From the NCBI GenBank assembly GCA_963771505.1, contig CAVYTO010000001.1, positions 248,001 through 312,000 on the forward strand: 64,000 nucleotides of DNA, read 5' to 3'. The first letter of the stretch is position 1, and each line of letters opens with the position of its first letter. The notes below the pieces were generated by a model. The model saw only the letters and a program-made list of their open reading frames with translations, had not been told where the DNA came from and ran no database searches. Shown here one piece after another: positions 53,350 to 63,800 of this stretch. This DNA is from JAJPHW01 sp963771505. GTDB lineage: Bacteria; Acidobacteriota; Terriglobia; Terriglobales; Acidobacteriaceae. A program made the translations under genes and the position numbers.

Positions 53350-54456
53350 TTATGCTGCCAACATTCGCCAGCCCAGCAGGAGTCCGTTGCTCGCTAGTTG
53401 CACAGTCGAAGTTTGCCCCACATGAGCGGCGAGCATATTCTCGAATAACCGGGAATCGCGAGCCATCGCGCCCATCACCTTTTGGCGAAGGAATGGGTTC
53501 CAGTCCAGCATCAGCATGAGACGCGCCATCAACGCGGGGCGACGCGCGAGGCGTCTGTGCACCCGTCGATAAGGCTCGATGCTACCGTTGGCGAAACAGT
53601 CCGCCAAGGCTTCAGCCTGGTGGAACGACAAGCAAAGACCTTCGCCGGTGATGGCATCTATGGCACCGGATGCATCGCCTACTAAGGCAATGGATCCCGC
53701 TGACACGTTCCTCAATTTCCGTGTTGCCGAAGTGGCGCCCCGCTCTGCGGACGATGCAGCTGCGCCTCGGAGCCTATCCTGTAATTCGGGGAAAGCCGGT
53801 AAAGCCGCATCCAGTCGAAGTCGCCGATCTCGCGAAATGACAGCCACACAAACTTCGTCCGCGGCGGTTGGGGTGACGTAGATCTGGCGCTTCGGACCCC
53901 AATAAATCTCCATGCAGTCGGTCCACGGCTGAATGCGATAGTGCCGGCGAAAAGCGTAGCGGGTCGAATCGTACAAATAGCGGTCTAGACCGGACCATCG
54001 GCGGACAAGGGAATTCCCACCGTCCGCACCGACAATCCAGCGGGCGCGAACCAACTCGTTGCCCACCACTGCTCCATCAGAACTCAGGCTCGTGACGGGA
54101 GATTTCCAGCGCATCTGAATTCCAGCGACGGCAGCGCGCTCAATCATGATCCCGTGGAGTGCAGTGCGGCGGATGCCGAGTCCATAACCTTGCGGAAAAT
54201 TGGCTTCGGCACTGAGATTTCCGCTGAGAAAACGAATGCCGCGAAAAGGCTGCGAGACATCCTGCGGGATGGAGATTCCCAACTTCGTTAACGCAGCCCG
54301 GCCATCGGGCATGAGGCCTTCGCCGCAGGGTTTGTCAATCGGGGGCTGGGCGCCGTCGGCAACCATCACTTCGAGGCCACGCTGACGAGCGGCGATCGCA
54401 GCAGCCAACCCCGCCGGTCCACCTCCGATGACTAGAACGTCTAAAGGCTTCACCAT
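53350..54456 (-). CDS. FAD-dependent oxidoreductase (geranylgeranyl-reductase / SrsC-like)
   Basis: About 368 aa from ATG 54456. Its first seven bases (ATGGTGA) overlap the stop of the type III PKS gene, indicating translational coupling. FAD-binding GxGxxG is in VLVIGGGPAGLAAAIAARQ. WIVGADGGNSLVRRW and the GD motif ALVGDASGAIDAITGEG are group 1 flavoprotein monooxygenase/reductase features. In known bacterial type III PKS clusters a similar flavoprotein hydroxylates or oxidises the alkylresorcinol/quinone product. That role is inferred here by context. Confidence 0.85.
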   Translation of the reverse strand: MVKPLDVLVIGGGPAGLAAAIAARQRGLEVMVADGAQPPIDKPCGEGLMPDGRAALTKLGISIPQDVSQPFRGIRFLSGNLSAEANFPQGYGLGIRRTALHGIMIERAAVAGIQMRWKSPVTSLSSDGAVVGNELVRARWIVGADGGNSLVRRWSGLDRYLYDSTRYAFRRHYRIQPWTDCMEIYWGPKRQIYVTPTAADEVCVAVISRDRRLRLDAALPAFPELQDRLRGAAASSAERGATSATRKLRNVSAGSIALVGDASGAIDAITGEGLCLSFHQAEALADCFANGSIEPYRRVHRRLARRPALMARLMLMLDWNPFLRQKVMGAMARDSRLFENMLAAHVGQTSTVQLASNGLLLGWRMLAA

Positions 54457-55520
54457 TGCAGAAGTAATAGCTCCGAACAGAAACCCGGCCCCATGGCGGC
54501 CATCAGGCCCAGGGTTCCGGGGGCCGGCCGGTTCTTCGTCATCGTTTCTTCCAACACTACTAACACCGAGGCAGATGAAAGGTTTCCCTTTTGCCTCAAG
54601 CATTCCCACGAGGCGGCTAATTGCCCGTCTTTCAAATCCAACGCTTCTTCAATGGCTTCAAGAACTTTGGGGCCACCGGTGTGCAGCACCCAGCTTCCGA
54701 CGTCGGATCTCCGGTGCCCATGGTCAGCGAGAAACTTGTCGACATCGTGGCCGATCTGTTTGCGCACCAAATCGGGCACCTCGCGGGAGAGAACAATATT
54801 GAAGCCCTTCTCAGAGATACGCCAACCCATCATTTCTTCTGTCTGCGAATAAAAGACGGACCGCGTGGCCAGAATTTTGGGGCCGGAATTCTTTTCGTTC
54901 GCGGTTGGGCCTTGCCACTCGTCGCCAGCAACAATCACTGCGGCAGCGCCATCGCCGAATAATCCTGAAGAAATTAAGTTTGCCGGTGACAGGTCTTCTT
55001 TTTGGATCGTGAGCGAACACAATTCCACTGAAAGAAGCAATGCGAGCTGCCTGGGATAAGCTTTGACGAAATCGGCCGCGCGCGATGTTCCGGCAGCGCC
55101 AGCGACGCATCCGAGCCCGAACATTGGAATCCGTCGGATGTTGGGAGACAACCCCATGCGATTCACGAGCAGAGCATCAATTGAAGGGCTGGCGATGCCT
55201 GTGACGGAGGTGAAGAAGAACGCGCTTAATTCTTTGGCGTCGATTCCAATTTGCGAGCAAGCAGCCGTGATCGCTTGATTGCCGAGGTCCACAGACACAT
55301 CGATCCACACATCGTTGAGTTGTCCCCATCGCGTTAAGGCTGGGTAATCTTGGACCGGAAGCGCGAGATGGCGACCATCGACACCTGTGTTCCGGTGAAG
55401 GCGTCGAAGCATCTCTGGATTTTCAAGGGTGTTGCTCCAGTAGGCCTGGAGAGCGTCAAGCAAAACGGCTTGAGGATAGTAGTGCTTCGGAAAGGCGGTG
55501 GATGCGGCAATGATTTGCAT
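54450..55520 (-). CDS. Type III polyketide synthase (chalcone/stilbene synthase family)
   Basis: A 356-aa homodimeric ketosynthase that would condense a CoA-linked starter with malonyl-CoA. The catalytic triad is visible: Cys138 in FGLGCVAGAAG, His280 in WVLHTGGPKV, and Asn313 in KGNLSSASVLVVLEE. The length is typical. It resembles the bacterial PKS11/SrsA/alkylpyrone-type enzymes by motif spacing, but starter and product cannot be predicted. It is flanked by an aminotransferase 33 bases upstream and an overlapping flavoprotein downstream, a compact three-gene operon. Confidence 0.92.
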   Translation of the reverse strand: MQIIAASTAFPKHYYPQAVLLDALQAYWSNTLENPEMLRRLHRNTGVDGRHLALPVQDYPALTRWGQLNDVWIDVSVDLGNQAITAACSQIGIDAKELSAFFFTSVTGIASPSIDALLVNRMGLSPNIRRIPMFGLGCVAGAAGTSRAADFVKAYPRQLALLLSVELCSLTIQKEDLSPANLISSGLFGDGAAAVIVAGDEWQGPTANEKNSGPKILATRSVFYSQTEEMMGWRISEKGFNIVLSREVPDLVRKQIGHDVDKFLADHGHRRSDVGSWVLHTGGPKVLEAIEEALDLKDGQLAASWECLRQKGNLSSASVLVVLEETMTKNRPAPGTLGLMAAMGPGFCSELLLLQW

Positions 55521-55553
55521 AGTTAAGTATCTCGCAGGAAGGCATCCTGCGGA

Positions 55554-56909
55554 TTAGGCTCCGAGGGCCCGCCGCGCCAAACCAATAGCCTCTGACCAGA
55601 ATGGCCCCGGATGATGGGCCAGCTCAGCTACATCCCGAACCGCAGCTACAAACTCAGAAATCTCGGATGAGCTGACTACCAGAGGCGGTGCCACCTTCAA
55701 AACCATGAAATCGTTGCCACAAACCTGGGTGAGGATGCCGTGGTCGCGAAAAAGTCGCATGACCAATATCTGGCCGAACATGGCTGGATGAATTTTTGCG
55801 AACGCTTCAAATGGCGCTCTCAGCGTCAGTCGGCGAGGAGGGACGAACTCAATTCCGAGCAACAGCCCTTTCCCTCGTACTTCCTTCACCATTTCATAGC
55901 CTGACAACGCTTCGCTGAGCGCCCCGTGAAGTTGAGCGCCCATCTGTTGCGCGCTGTTCCCTAACGATTCGCGCTCGAGCACATCAAGTGTTGCCAGCCC
56001 GGCGCGCATGGACAGGCTGTTCTCGCTGAATGTGGACGCATGAACGATAGAGCGCTTGAAGGATGTGAAAACTGAAGCTTGCACCGTGTCGGTCATTAGT
56101 ACTGCGCTTACGGGAATCAATCCGCCACTCAGTGCTTTGGCGAGGATGACGATATCTGGGGTGATGCCGAAGTGATGGGAAGCGAGGAAAGGTCCGGTGC
56201 GAAACATACCGGTTTGCACTTCGTCAGCGACCAATAGGGTTCCGGAACGGCGGCATAGAGCTTGCGCGTCGGCGAGATAGCTCGCCTCGGGGACGCGAAT
56301 GCCACCTTCGCTTTGAATTGGCTCGACGAAAAATGCTGCGTATCGTTTGGTCGCAAGTTCTTTTTCAAGAGATGCAAGGTCGCCGAATTCGACGGTTGCA
56401 GTTTCAGGAAGAAGCGGGCCGAAACCTTTGCGCCAATAGTCGCCGTCCATGAGCGACAGCGCACCACAGGTGAGCCCATGAAACGCTCGCCTGCATGAAA
56501 GCAAGCCAACCCGGCTCGTGTGTGCACGCGCGAATTTGATGGCGGTTTCAACGCCCTCGCTCCCCGAGCTGGCGAAGAATACCTTCTCCAATCCTCCCTT
56601 AGAAAGGGCGCACAGTCTTTCAGCCAACTCTCCCGCAAGATCGGGAACATTGCTTTGCAACATCACGGGGCCTGAGCGGTCAATCTCACTCTTTAGCGCA
56701 GAAAGTATCGAGGGGTGATTATGGCCGGCATTATGAACGCAGTACCCCGAGAGAAAGTCCAGGATCCGCCGGCCATCCGAGGTGAAAAGTTCCGTTCCCG
56801 AACAGCGGTCATACTGGACATTCATTTCGAGCAAGTTCAGAAGTTTCACCCAGTGAGGGTTCACATGCTCAGCGTAAGCCTCGATAGTAATTCTTTCTGC
56901 TGTGGGCAT
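55554..56909 (-). CDS. Class III PLP-dependent aminotransferase
   Basis: About 451 aa from ATG 56909; codons to 57116 are not conserved and overlap the divergent trehalase leader. Typical motifs: FLSGYCVHNAGHNHP, FFASSGSEGVETAIKFAR, FVEPIQSEGG, LLVADEVQTGMFRTG and the PLP Lys in VILAKALSGGLIPVSAVL. The family includes ornithine, acetylornithine and beta-amino-acid transaminases. It leads the operon with the type III PKS and flavoprotein genes; it could supply an amino substituent or an unusual starter (inference). Ribosome-site support is weak. Confidence 0.88.
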   Translation of the reverse strand: MPTAERITIEAYAEHVNPHWVKLLNLLEMNVQYDRCSGTELFTSDGRRILDFLSGYCVHNAGHNHPSILSALKSEIDRSGPVMLQSNVPDLAGELAERLCALSKGGLEKVFFASSGSEGVETAIKFARAHTSRVGLLSCRRAFHGLTCGALSLMDGDYWRKGFGPLLPETATVEFGDLASLEKELATKRYAAFFVEPIQSEGGIRVPEASYLADAQALCRRSGTLLVADEVQTGMFRTGPFLASHHFGITPDIVILAKALSGGLIPVSAVLMTDTVQASVFTSFKRSIVHASTFSENSLSMRAGLATLDVLERESLGNSAQQMGAQLHGALSEALSGYEMVKEVRGKGLLLGIEFVPPRRLTLRAPFEAFAKIHPAMFGQILVMRLFRDHGILTQVCGNDFMVLKVAPPLVVSSSEISEFVAAVRDVAELAHHPGPFWSEAIGLARRALGA

Positions 56910-57083
56910 CAGGAGTGACTGTAAAACAATGAACCCGAAGCCCGTGCGGCCTCGGAAAAACGTGCGATCTGACTTGCGGCGTGTGACGATAGGATGCGGG
57001 CGGCGTGAGACAAGGTTGCCGCACGTTCCGCTATGTCCAAGGTGTAAACTGGTGCGAATTTTGATAAGGACAGCGAGGTTAAA

Positions 57084-58775
57084 TTGCGCACTCAAGGCAT
57101 TCGCAAGCGACTCCACAAGTGTTCGGCCTTCGCTCTGGTCATTGTTTTATGTTCCCTGTCCGCTTGGGCGGCCGATGGCGGCGACGGCCAACTCCCGCGC
57201 ATCCAGAAGTACATTGCCGGGGGATGGGACACTTTGACTCGGTCGATGACTGAGTGCAAATCTGTGGTCGATCCGAAAATGCGGGCAGCTCCGCTGTTGT
57301 ATCTCCCCGCAAATTTTGCAGTGCCCGAGGCTGTCGAGAAGCTACACGCCGATTGCGGAGTTCGTATTCAGAGTCTTCCCAAACCGTTGCGCCACCTCGG
57401 AGAGATGAAAGCCGATTCGGTTGAGCCGCACGGTCTTCTGTATCTACCGAATAAGTATGTGGTTCCCGGCGGCAGATTCAACGAGATGTACGGCTGGGAC
57501 AGCTATTTCATCATTATCGGACTGCTCCGCGACGGGCGCACCGAACTGGCGCGAGGAATGGTCGAGAATTTTTTCTTCGAGATCGAACACTATGGCGGAA
57601 TTTTGAATGCAAACCGTACTTACTATTTGACTCGCTCGCAACCGCCATTCCTGAGTTCGATGGTGATGGCGGTCCATGATAGCGACAAACGCGCTGGTCG
57701 ATCTGACGACGAATGGATGGCGCGTGCTTACGACTACATTTCGCGTGATTACGACTTGTGGTCTCACGAGCCGCACCTTGCAGGAGCTACGGGATTATCA
57801 CGCTACTATGATTTCGGGGAAGGGCCGCCAGCGGAAGGATTGCAGGATGAATCCGGTTTTTACCGAAAAGTAGTGGATTATTTTGCCACTCATGGGACTG
57901 ACGACTACTCCTACCTTGTTCAACAGGATAAAAGTCCGACAACTCTGGGCGCAGCTTATACGATTTCAGTTTGCGATGCGGCGACAGGAAAACAAGCCTG
58001 CGAACCAACGCACACGGTTCGCCTTAGCGATGACTATTACACCGGAGATCGTTCGATGCGCGAATCCGGCTTCGATGTCTCTTTCCGCTTCGGACCGTTT
58101 GGTGCCGCGACCCAACACTACGCGCCGGTTTGCCTGAATAGCCTGCTTTACAAAACCGAGACAGACATGGCCCAGATCGCCAGAATGTTGCATAAAGAGA
58201 AAGAATCGTCCTCATGGGAAGCACGCGCGCAAACGCGCAAACAGAACATCGGAAAATATCTGTGGGACGAAGGCCAAGGAATGTTTTTGGATTATCAGTT
58301 CAGTGACGCTAAGCGATCGAACTATCGATATCTGACGACGTTCTATCCGCTTTGGGCAGGCCTCGCCACACCAGAACAAGCGCGGGCTGTGGTCGGCAAT
58401 CTCCCAACATTTGAACATGAGGGCGGGCTGGCGATGAGCCCTGTCGAATCTGGCGTGCAATGGGATTATCCCTATGGATGGGCGCCGGTGGAGATGCTGG
58501 CGATTGAAGGTTTGCGCCGGTATGGGTTCGACAACGACGCCGATCGTTTGACAATCAAGTTTCTAACGACTGTTCTCGTCAACTTTGAGCTCGACGGTAC
58601 GATTCGGGAGAAATATAACGTCGTCACCGGTTCGTCGGAAACGCCGGTCGCGGCCGGCTATCAGGCGAACGTAATCGGCTTCGGATGGACCAACGGAGGG
58701 TTCCTCGAATTGTTGCACGACTTACCGCCAGCCAAAGCTGAAGCGATCGGAAAGAATTCCGCTATCGCGCATTAG
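57084..58775 (+). CDS. treA: Periplasmic alpha,alpha-trehalase (GH37)
   Basis: A 563-aa secreted trehalase cleaving trehalose to two glucose. Signal peptide residues 1-30 (MRTQGIRKRLHKCSAFALVI ... AWAA). The GH37 signature PGGRFNEMYGWDSYF lies at about 128-142 and QWDYPYGWAP near residue 470. It starts at TTG 57084 with GAGG upstream. The stop (TAG 58773-58775) directly abuts the stop of the convergent PfkB kinase gene with zero spacing. Confidence 0.93.
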   Translation: MRTQGIRKRLHKCSAFALVIVLCSLSAWAADGGDGQLPRIQKYIAGGWDTLTRSMTECKSVVDPKMRAAPLLYLPANFAVPEAVEKLHADCGVRIQSLPKPLRHLGEMKADSVEPHGLLYLPNKYVVPGGRFNEMYGWDSYFIIIGLLRDGRTELARGMVENFFFEIEHYGGILNANRTYYLTRSQPPFLSSMVMAVHDSDKRAGRSDDEWMARAYDYISRDYDLWSHEPHLAGATGLSRYYDFGEGPPAEGLQDESGFYRKVVDYFATHGTDDYSYLVQQDKSPTTLGAAYTISVCDAATGKQACEPTHTVRLSDDYYTGDRSMRESGFDVSFRFGPFGAATQHYAPVCLNSLLYKTETDMAQIARMLHKEKESSSWEARAQTRKQNIGKYLWDEGQGMFLDYQFSDAKRSNYRYLTTFYPLWAGLATPEQARAVVGNLPTFEHEGGLAMSPVESGVQWDYPYGWAPVEMLAIEGLRRYGFDNDADRLTIKFLTTVLVNFELDGTIREKYNVVTGSSETPVAAGYQANVIGFGWTNGGFLELLHDLPPAKAEAIGKNSAIAH

Positions 58776-59708
58776 CTAGGCACGTCGTTCGAGTTTTGCG
58801 ATTTCTTTACGGATGTCGCCGCTATCCGGAACAGGCATGGCACCCACACACGTTGCTACCCAGGCACCGACGAGGTTGCTGGCGCGATTCATTTCAGCGA
58901 GCGAGGAACCTCGGAGATATTCGCTTACCAGGGTTGCCGTAAACGCATCTCCGGACCCAATTGTGTCTGCCACCTGGACTTTGTGCCCCGAATGCACATC
59001 AGAAGTGGCGTCCGCGGTCAGCACGCTTCCCTGCCCTCCGCAGGTCACGCAAACGAGTTTTAACTCGTAAAGTTCAGCCAGCATCTTCGATGAGGAAAAC
59101 ACGTCAACGTGGTGAAGGCCCAAATCGCGCATCACCACTGGCATTTCGTCATGGTTCAGCTTCACGATGTTCGCAAGGTCCATTGATCCTTTCAAAATTT
59201 TGTTGTCGTAGAAATTCTGCCGCAAGTTCACGTCAAAGATACGGACTGCGTCATCTCTCATGGAGCGCAAGAATTTCCCAATTGTTGCCCGATTTTGGCT
59301 GGAACGCTGCGCTAAAGAGCCGAAGCAGACTGCGTCCGCTTCTGCTGCCAGTTTTTTCCAAGACTCGGAAAAATCCAAAAAATCCCAGGACACATTTGCC
59401 GCGATTTCAAATTTCGGCTGCCCGGCTTCATCTAGTTCAACCTTCACCACGCCGGTACCATGACTGGTGTCGCGCTGGACGAAAGTGGCGTCCAATCCGA
59501 GATGGGATAAGCGGGTCAGTGCCTCGTCGCCTAGATCGTCCGCCCCGACGCGGCTTGCCACGATTCCTTCGTTGCCTAACAGCGAAGAAATGTATGCGAA
59601 GTTCGCAGGCGCGCCGCCCATTTGCCTACCGCTGGGCAGAAGATCCCACAAAAGTTCGCCTACACCGACAATTTTCTTGCGAGGGCTGGGAGCGGAATCA
59701 GGAAACAT
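58776..59708 (-). CDS. PfkB-family sugar kinase (fructokinase-like)
   Basis: A 310-aa ribokinase-fold kinase. N-terminal signature GGAPANFAYISSLLGN, substrate-lid region and C-terminal signature VADTIGSGDAFTATLVSEYL with the catalytic Asp. Fructokinase-like by GELLWDLLPSGRQMGGAPANF. It starts one base after the stop of the TPR gene and is convergent with trehalase; the two stop codons touch. A hexose kinase beside trehalase suggests sugar recycling, but the exact substrate is unproven. Confidence 0.88.
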   Translation of the reverse strand: MFPDSAPSPRKKIVGVGELLWDLLPSGRQMGGAPANFAYISSLLGNEGIVASRVGADDLGDEALTRLSHLGLDATFVQRDTSHGTGVVKVELDEAGQPKFEIAANVSWDFLDFSESWKKLAAEADAVCFGSLAQRSSQNRATIGKFLRSMRDDAVRIFDVNLRQNFYDNKILKGSMDLANIVKLNHDEMPVVMRDLGLHHVDVFSSSKMLAELYELKLVCVTCGGQGSVLTADATSDVHSGHKVQVADTIGSGDAFTATLVSEYLRGSSLAEMNRASNLVGAWVATCVGAMPVPDSGDIRKEIAKLERRA

Positions 59709-59709
59709 G

Positions 59710-60744
59710 TCAGTTCTGTTTAGCCCTCAGCTCTTCGGCAAGCTTCAGCTCACGTTCCGCATCGTCTTTCATGCCCATGTCCCGATAGGTCTCGCCCAGC
59801 AGATGGTGCGTGATCGGATTGTTTGGGTCCATGTCCGCGGCACGGCGCAGGGCTCGCAGCGACAGTGCGAACTCGCCTTTTTTCTCGAGCACCTTGCCCA
59901 TGAGAATGTATGGCCCGGTAGATGACGCGTCGAGCCATAGCGAGCGCTGAAGCATGCGCTCGGCATCGTCGAATTTCTGGATGCGAGAGTAGGCGTCCGC
60001 CAGTTTATAGAAGGCTGCGGCGTTCGCGGGATTCAACGATAACTCCTGCTTGAACTGCTCCACGGCTTCCGGAACGCGCGACTTGTATAGAAAGAGCTCG
60101 CCCAGCAACATGTGAGCGCCCGGAAGCTTGGGGTCGAGGGCGACGGCTTTCTGAGCGTAGTCTTCGGTCACAGGATCGAACTCCTGCCGCAGCAACATGC
60201 GCGCCGTGAAGAGATAACCTGCGGCGGAATCGGGCGGAACATCAAACATGCGGGAGAAGGCCGCGCGGGCTTTGGCGTAGTCCTTCGTTTGTATGTAACA
60301 GGTTCCGAGTATGTACGAAGCATCCACGTTGGCGCGCGGGTACCAGGACTGCACCTTTTCGAGGTAAGGAATCGCGTCAGAAGGATGGCCGCCGAGGTAG
60401 GAAGAAAGCCCTAACAGTTGCGTGGATTCGTTGTCGGCTGGATCTTCAGCCAAGGCTTTTTTCAGGCTTTCGATTGCCCTGGGATAGTCGCTGGTCTGGT
60501 AGTACGCCGCGCCGAGTTCTCTCCAAACTCGCGTAACCGGCGGTTGTGACGTTGTTAGCGCTAGCAGGGATGCAATGGCGGCATCATTCTTGCCCTGACG
60601 AAGCAAAAGCTCCGCAGAGGCAAAAACGGCCTCAGGATCACTCGTGTGAGGATCTGCGGTCTGTGCGGGCAGGATAGTAGAAAGAGAGGCGATCACCAAA
60701 CCCGCGTACAACTTACGTTTGAAGAATTTGGCCATTCTGCGCAT
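59710..60744 (-). CDS. Secreted or membrane-anchored TPR protein
   Basis: About 344 aa. It starts at ATG 60744 or 60735 (MAKFFKRKLYAGLVIASLS, a signal peptide ending near LPAQ); codons to 60906 overlap the terminator and are rejected. The rest is about eight tetratricopeptide repeats (for example ASLLALTTSQPPVTRVWREL, AFYKLADAYSRIQKFDDAE). It is a protein-interaction scaffold with no catalytic motif. It is first in a two-gene operon with the PfkB kinase (one base apart) and downstream of a TonB receptor gene. Confidence 0.75.
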   Translation of the reverse strand: MRRMAKFFKRKLYAGLVIASLSTILPAQTADPHTSDPEAVFASAELLLRQGKNDAAIASLLALTTSQPPVTRVWRELGAAYYQTSDYPRAIESLKKALAEDPADNESTQLLGLSSYLGGHPSDAIPYLEKVQSWYPRANVDASYILGTCYIQTKDYAKARAAFSRMFDVPPDSAAGYLFTARMLLRQEFDPVTEDYAQKAVALDPKLPGAHMLLGELFLYKSRVPEAVEQFKQELSLNPANAAAFYKLADAYSRIQKFDDAERMLQRSLWLDASSTGPYILMGKVLEKKGEFALSLRALRRAADMDPNNPITHHLLGETYRDMGMKDDAERELKLAEELRAKQN

Positions 60745-60762
60745 CGGAAGAAGAGAGTTCAA

Positions 60763-60791
60763 GAAAAAAAGGGAGCCTCGATGAGACTCCC
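60763..60791 (-). terminator. Rho-independent terminator of the right-edge TonB receptor
   Basis: A 9-bp stem (GGGAGTCTC / GAGGCTCCC on the minus strand, one G-U pair, 3-nt loop) followed by TTTTTTT, 24 bases after the receptor stop codon. Confidence 0.9.
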
Positions 60792-60815
60792 TCCGGTTGG
60801 ATGCTAACGGTCGGC

Positions 60816-63800
60816 CTAGAAGTCGAACCGTAAAGCGAATTGCAGTTGCCGCATGGTTGTGCCGTTCTCGATGTCGGTAATCTTGCCGTTGTTTCCACCT
60901 TGGCAATCAATACACCCGTTGGCGCCGTTATTCTGGCTGAATGCATAGACAGGATGGTTGAACACGTTGAAGGCATCCGCACGGAACTGCATGATAAAGC
61001 GCTCGGTGATGGGGAAGCGCTTGACCAGAGACATATCCGAATAGAAACCAGCCGGCCCGTGGAAAGTGTTGCGTCCGATGTTGCCGATATTACCCACGCC
61101 CGGATCGGCAAAAGCGCCGGGTGTGGTGACAATGTTCGGAACCGGGGTGAAATAGCTGATTGTGTGGGTCGTGTTGTCGAGCGAACCTACCCCGGTATGG
61201 AAGGAACCGGTACCCTTGTTTGGACGGCAGACGCCCACATCTTCTTCGGCACCGCACTCCGCAAAGCTGGGAGTCCATGGCAGTCCGCTGCTCCAGTTGG
61301 TGGTATTGGCGATCTGCCACCCTCCAATCGCGTAGTCCAGAGCTTTGCCGGAATTACCAAGGAACTGCTTGTTCCTGCCAAATGGCAGCTCGTATACGGT
61401 ATTAAATACGAACACCTGATTGCGGTTAAAGTCGACGGGGCCGTATGCGATCGGCTTGCTGATCGCATAGTAGTTGCTGTCGTAATTGTTGGCGTGCGAG
61501 TAGGTGTAGTGGGAAATAAACTGGAGGCCCTTGGTGAAGCGTTTGTCCACTTTCACTTCAAAAGCGTTGTAGTTGCTGCTGGCATCGTTGCCGTAGTAGT
61601 TACCCAGATCGTAGGGAATGGCCGGATAGAATGGACGCCGTTGGGCTTGCGAAAGACTGGTACCGTAGCCGGCGATAGAAACCGGGTTCACGTCGTAGTT
61701 CGGTCCGTTACCCGCGAAGCCGTGGCTTCCCTTGCTGCCGACGTAGGCCACTTCCAGCGAGGTCGAACCATTGAGTTGCCGCTGGACGGTCGCGTTCCAC
61801 GCGTCCACAGTGGGTAGGACCTGTCGCGGCGGGCGGATGTGCAAGCCACTCACCTGGCTTCCCAGAGTCGAGAACGGAATGATTCCGTTAGAAGGAATGG
61901 CTGGGAACACCGGAGCGATCGGGCCATTCGCCAAGGTGAAAACAGGAACCAAATTTCCCGATGCGGCGGGGCTATTGCCATTCACGTTGATCCCGCTGCT
62001 GGCGTCAAAGTTTTGCTTGATCAGGACAGGTAAATTTTGTGTGACGGTGTGCCCGAAATTGGAACCGAACACGCCAATGTCGTAGCTGCGCCCATAGCCC
62101 ATACGAACAACTGTCTTTGGGTTAAGTTCGTAGGCGATGCCGAGGCGGGGAGCAAATGCCTTATAAGTATTGGCAATGTTGCCGTTCAGGCCAATTCCGC
62201 CGTAGCCGCCAACTCGAATCGCGCCGGTGCCACCCAGGTCGGTGATGTTGGCAAAACCACCGTTGCCCTTGGAGTTAACCGATTCGGGGAAGTAAATTTC
62301 CCAGCGCAAGCCGTAATTGACTGTCAGCTTGTTGGTTGCGCGCCAGGTATCCTGTCCGTAGAAGAACCAGCGCTTTTGGCGTTCCGCTGCGTTACTGGCA
62401 GAAGGCAGGTTTGGATTGGTCACGTAACGTGCAAACGAGGTGACATCGCCCAGAAGGAACGTCGCCAGGTCCAATCCGCCAGCACCCCCATTGGAAGTTG
62501 CTTCCGGGCTAAAGTTGTATTCACCCGTTCGGTTGTTGTCGCTGGGAATACGCAGGTTTTCGGCGTAACGGATATCCGCGCCGAATTTGATTTGATGATT
62601 ACCGCGAATCTTTGTCCAGTTATTCACGAACTGGAACTGCTGCTCGCTTTCTGTGAGCGGGCAGTTGCATCGGGCTATGCCCAGGCCGTCACCAAAGCTG
62701 GAGATCGCAAGGCCCGCGCCGCCGTTATTGGGGGCGCCGCTTTCCCCACTGATTGGATCGCTGCCGAGGATGAAAGCGCCGAGGCCGGCTGTCTTTGGAT
62801 CGCTGGTGTTGGCGTTCGGGATACCGAAAGCGGTCATGGGTGCGCCGCTGTCAGCCTTAGAAGTTTGCGGGTTGTATTTGAAATAACCGAATCGGAAATC
62901 CGTCAGCAGGCTGGAAGAAATGGTCTTGGTGAATCCAGTCGCCAGGCTGTAGTTGTGAATAATCGAACTGCCAGAAAGCCCTAATAGGCCGTTTCCGGGG
63001 CCACCCAACGCGCCCAAGAGTCCCTTGCCCGACAACTTAAAGTAATCGAGGCTGAACCTTCCGAACACGTTGAGGGTGGGTGTTGCGGTGTAGTCGATGC
63101 GGGTGTCGAAGCTGTTCTGGGTAAAGGGGCCCGATCCGGAACCGACGAAATTATTTAACACACTCGACGTCTCAGGCTTAGGAAATTCTGCGAGGATGGC
63201 CCCCGCCTGAGGGGAAATGCGGTTAATTGGGATGAGGTTACCAGCAAAAGCAGTTCGGTTCGTTCCCTTGTCGGCATCGGCGGCTGTCGGTGAACTCGCC
63301 GGATCGTAAACCTGCCCGCTAGGGGTTCCGGCAATTCCCGCCGTGAGATATTGGCTTAAATCGCAGAATCCCGTTGTGTTCGTAGCGGGGTTGCACGTCG
63401 AAAGCACCGTGTTGGTTGGAACTGTGAAGGTTCCGCTGACGCCGTTGGTTTGACGGGTACCTTGATAATCGCCAAAAAAGAAAAGTTTATCTTTGACGAT
63501 GGGGCCACCGATGGTTCCACCGAACTGTTGCCAGCGGGCAGACGGGATGAAGCGCCCCGTGAGCGGATCTTTCTGATATTGCGTGAACGGGTCGCGAGCA
63601 AGGGTGGCGTCAGTGCGGCGGAAGTAGAAACCGCTACCGTGGATCTCGTTGCTGCCGGACTTCGTCTGCGCTGTTACAACGCTGGAAACGGCTTTGCCGA
63701 ACTCGGCATCGTAATTCTGCAGGGCGACTTTGGCTTCGGTGACGGCGTCGAGATTGGGGTTGATTACGATAATCCCGAGAATTGGGTCTTGATTGTCGGT

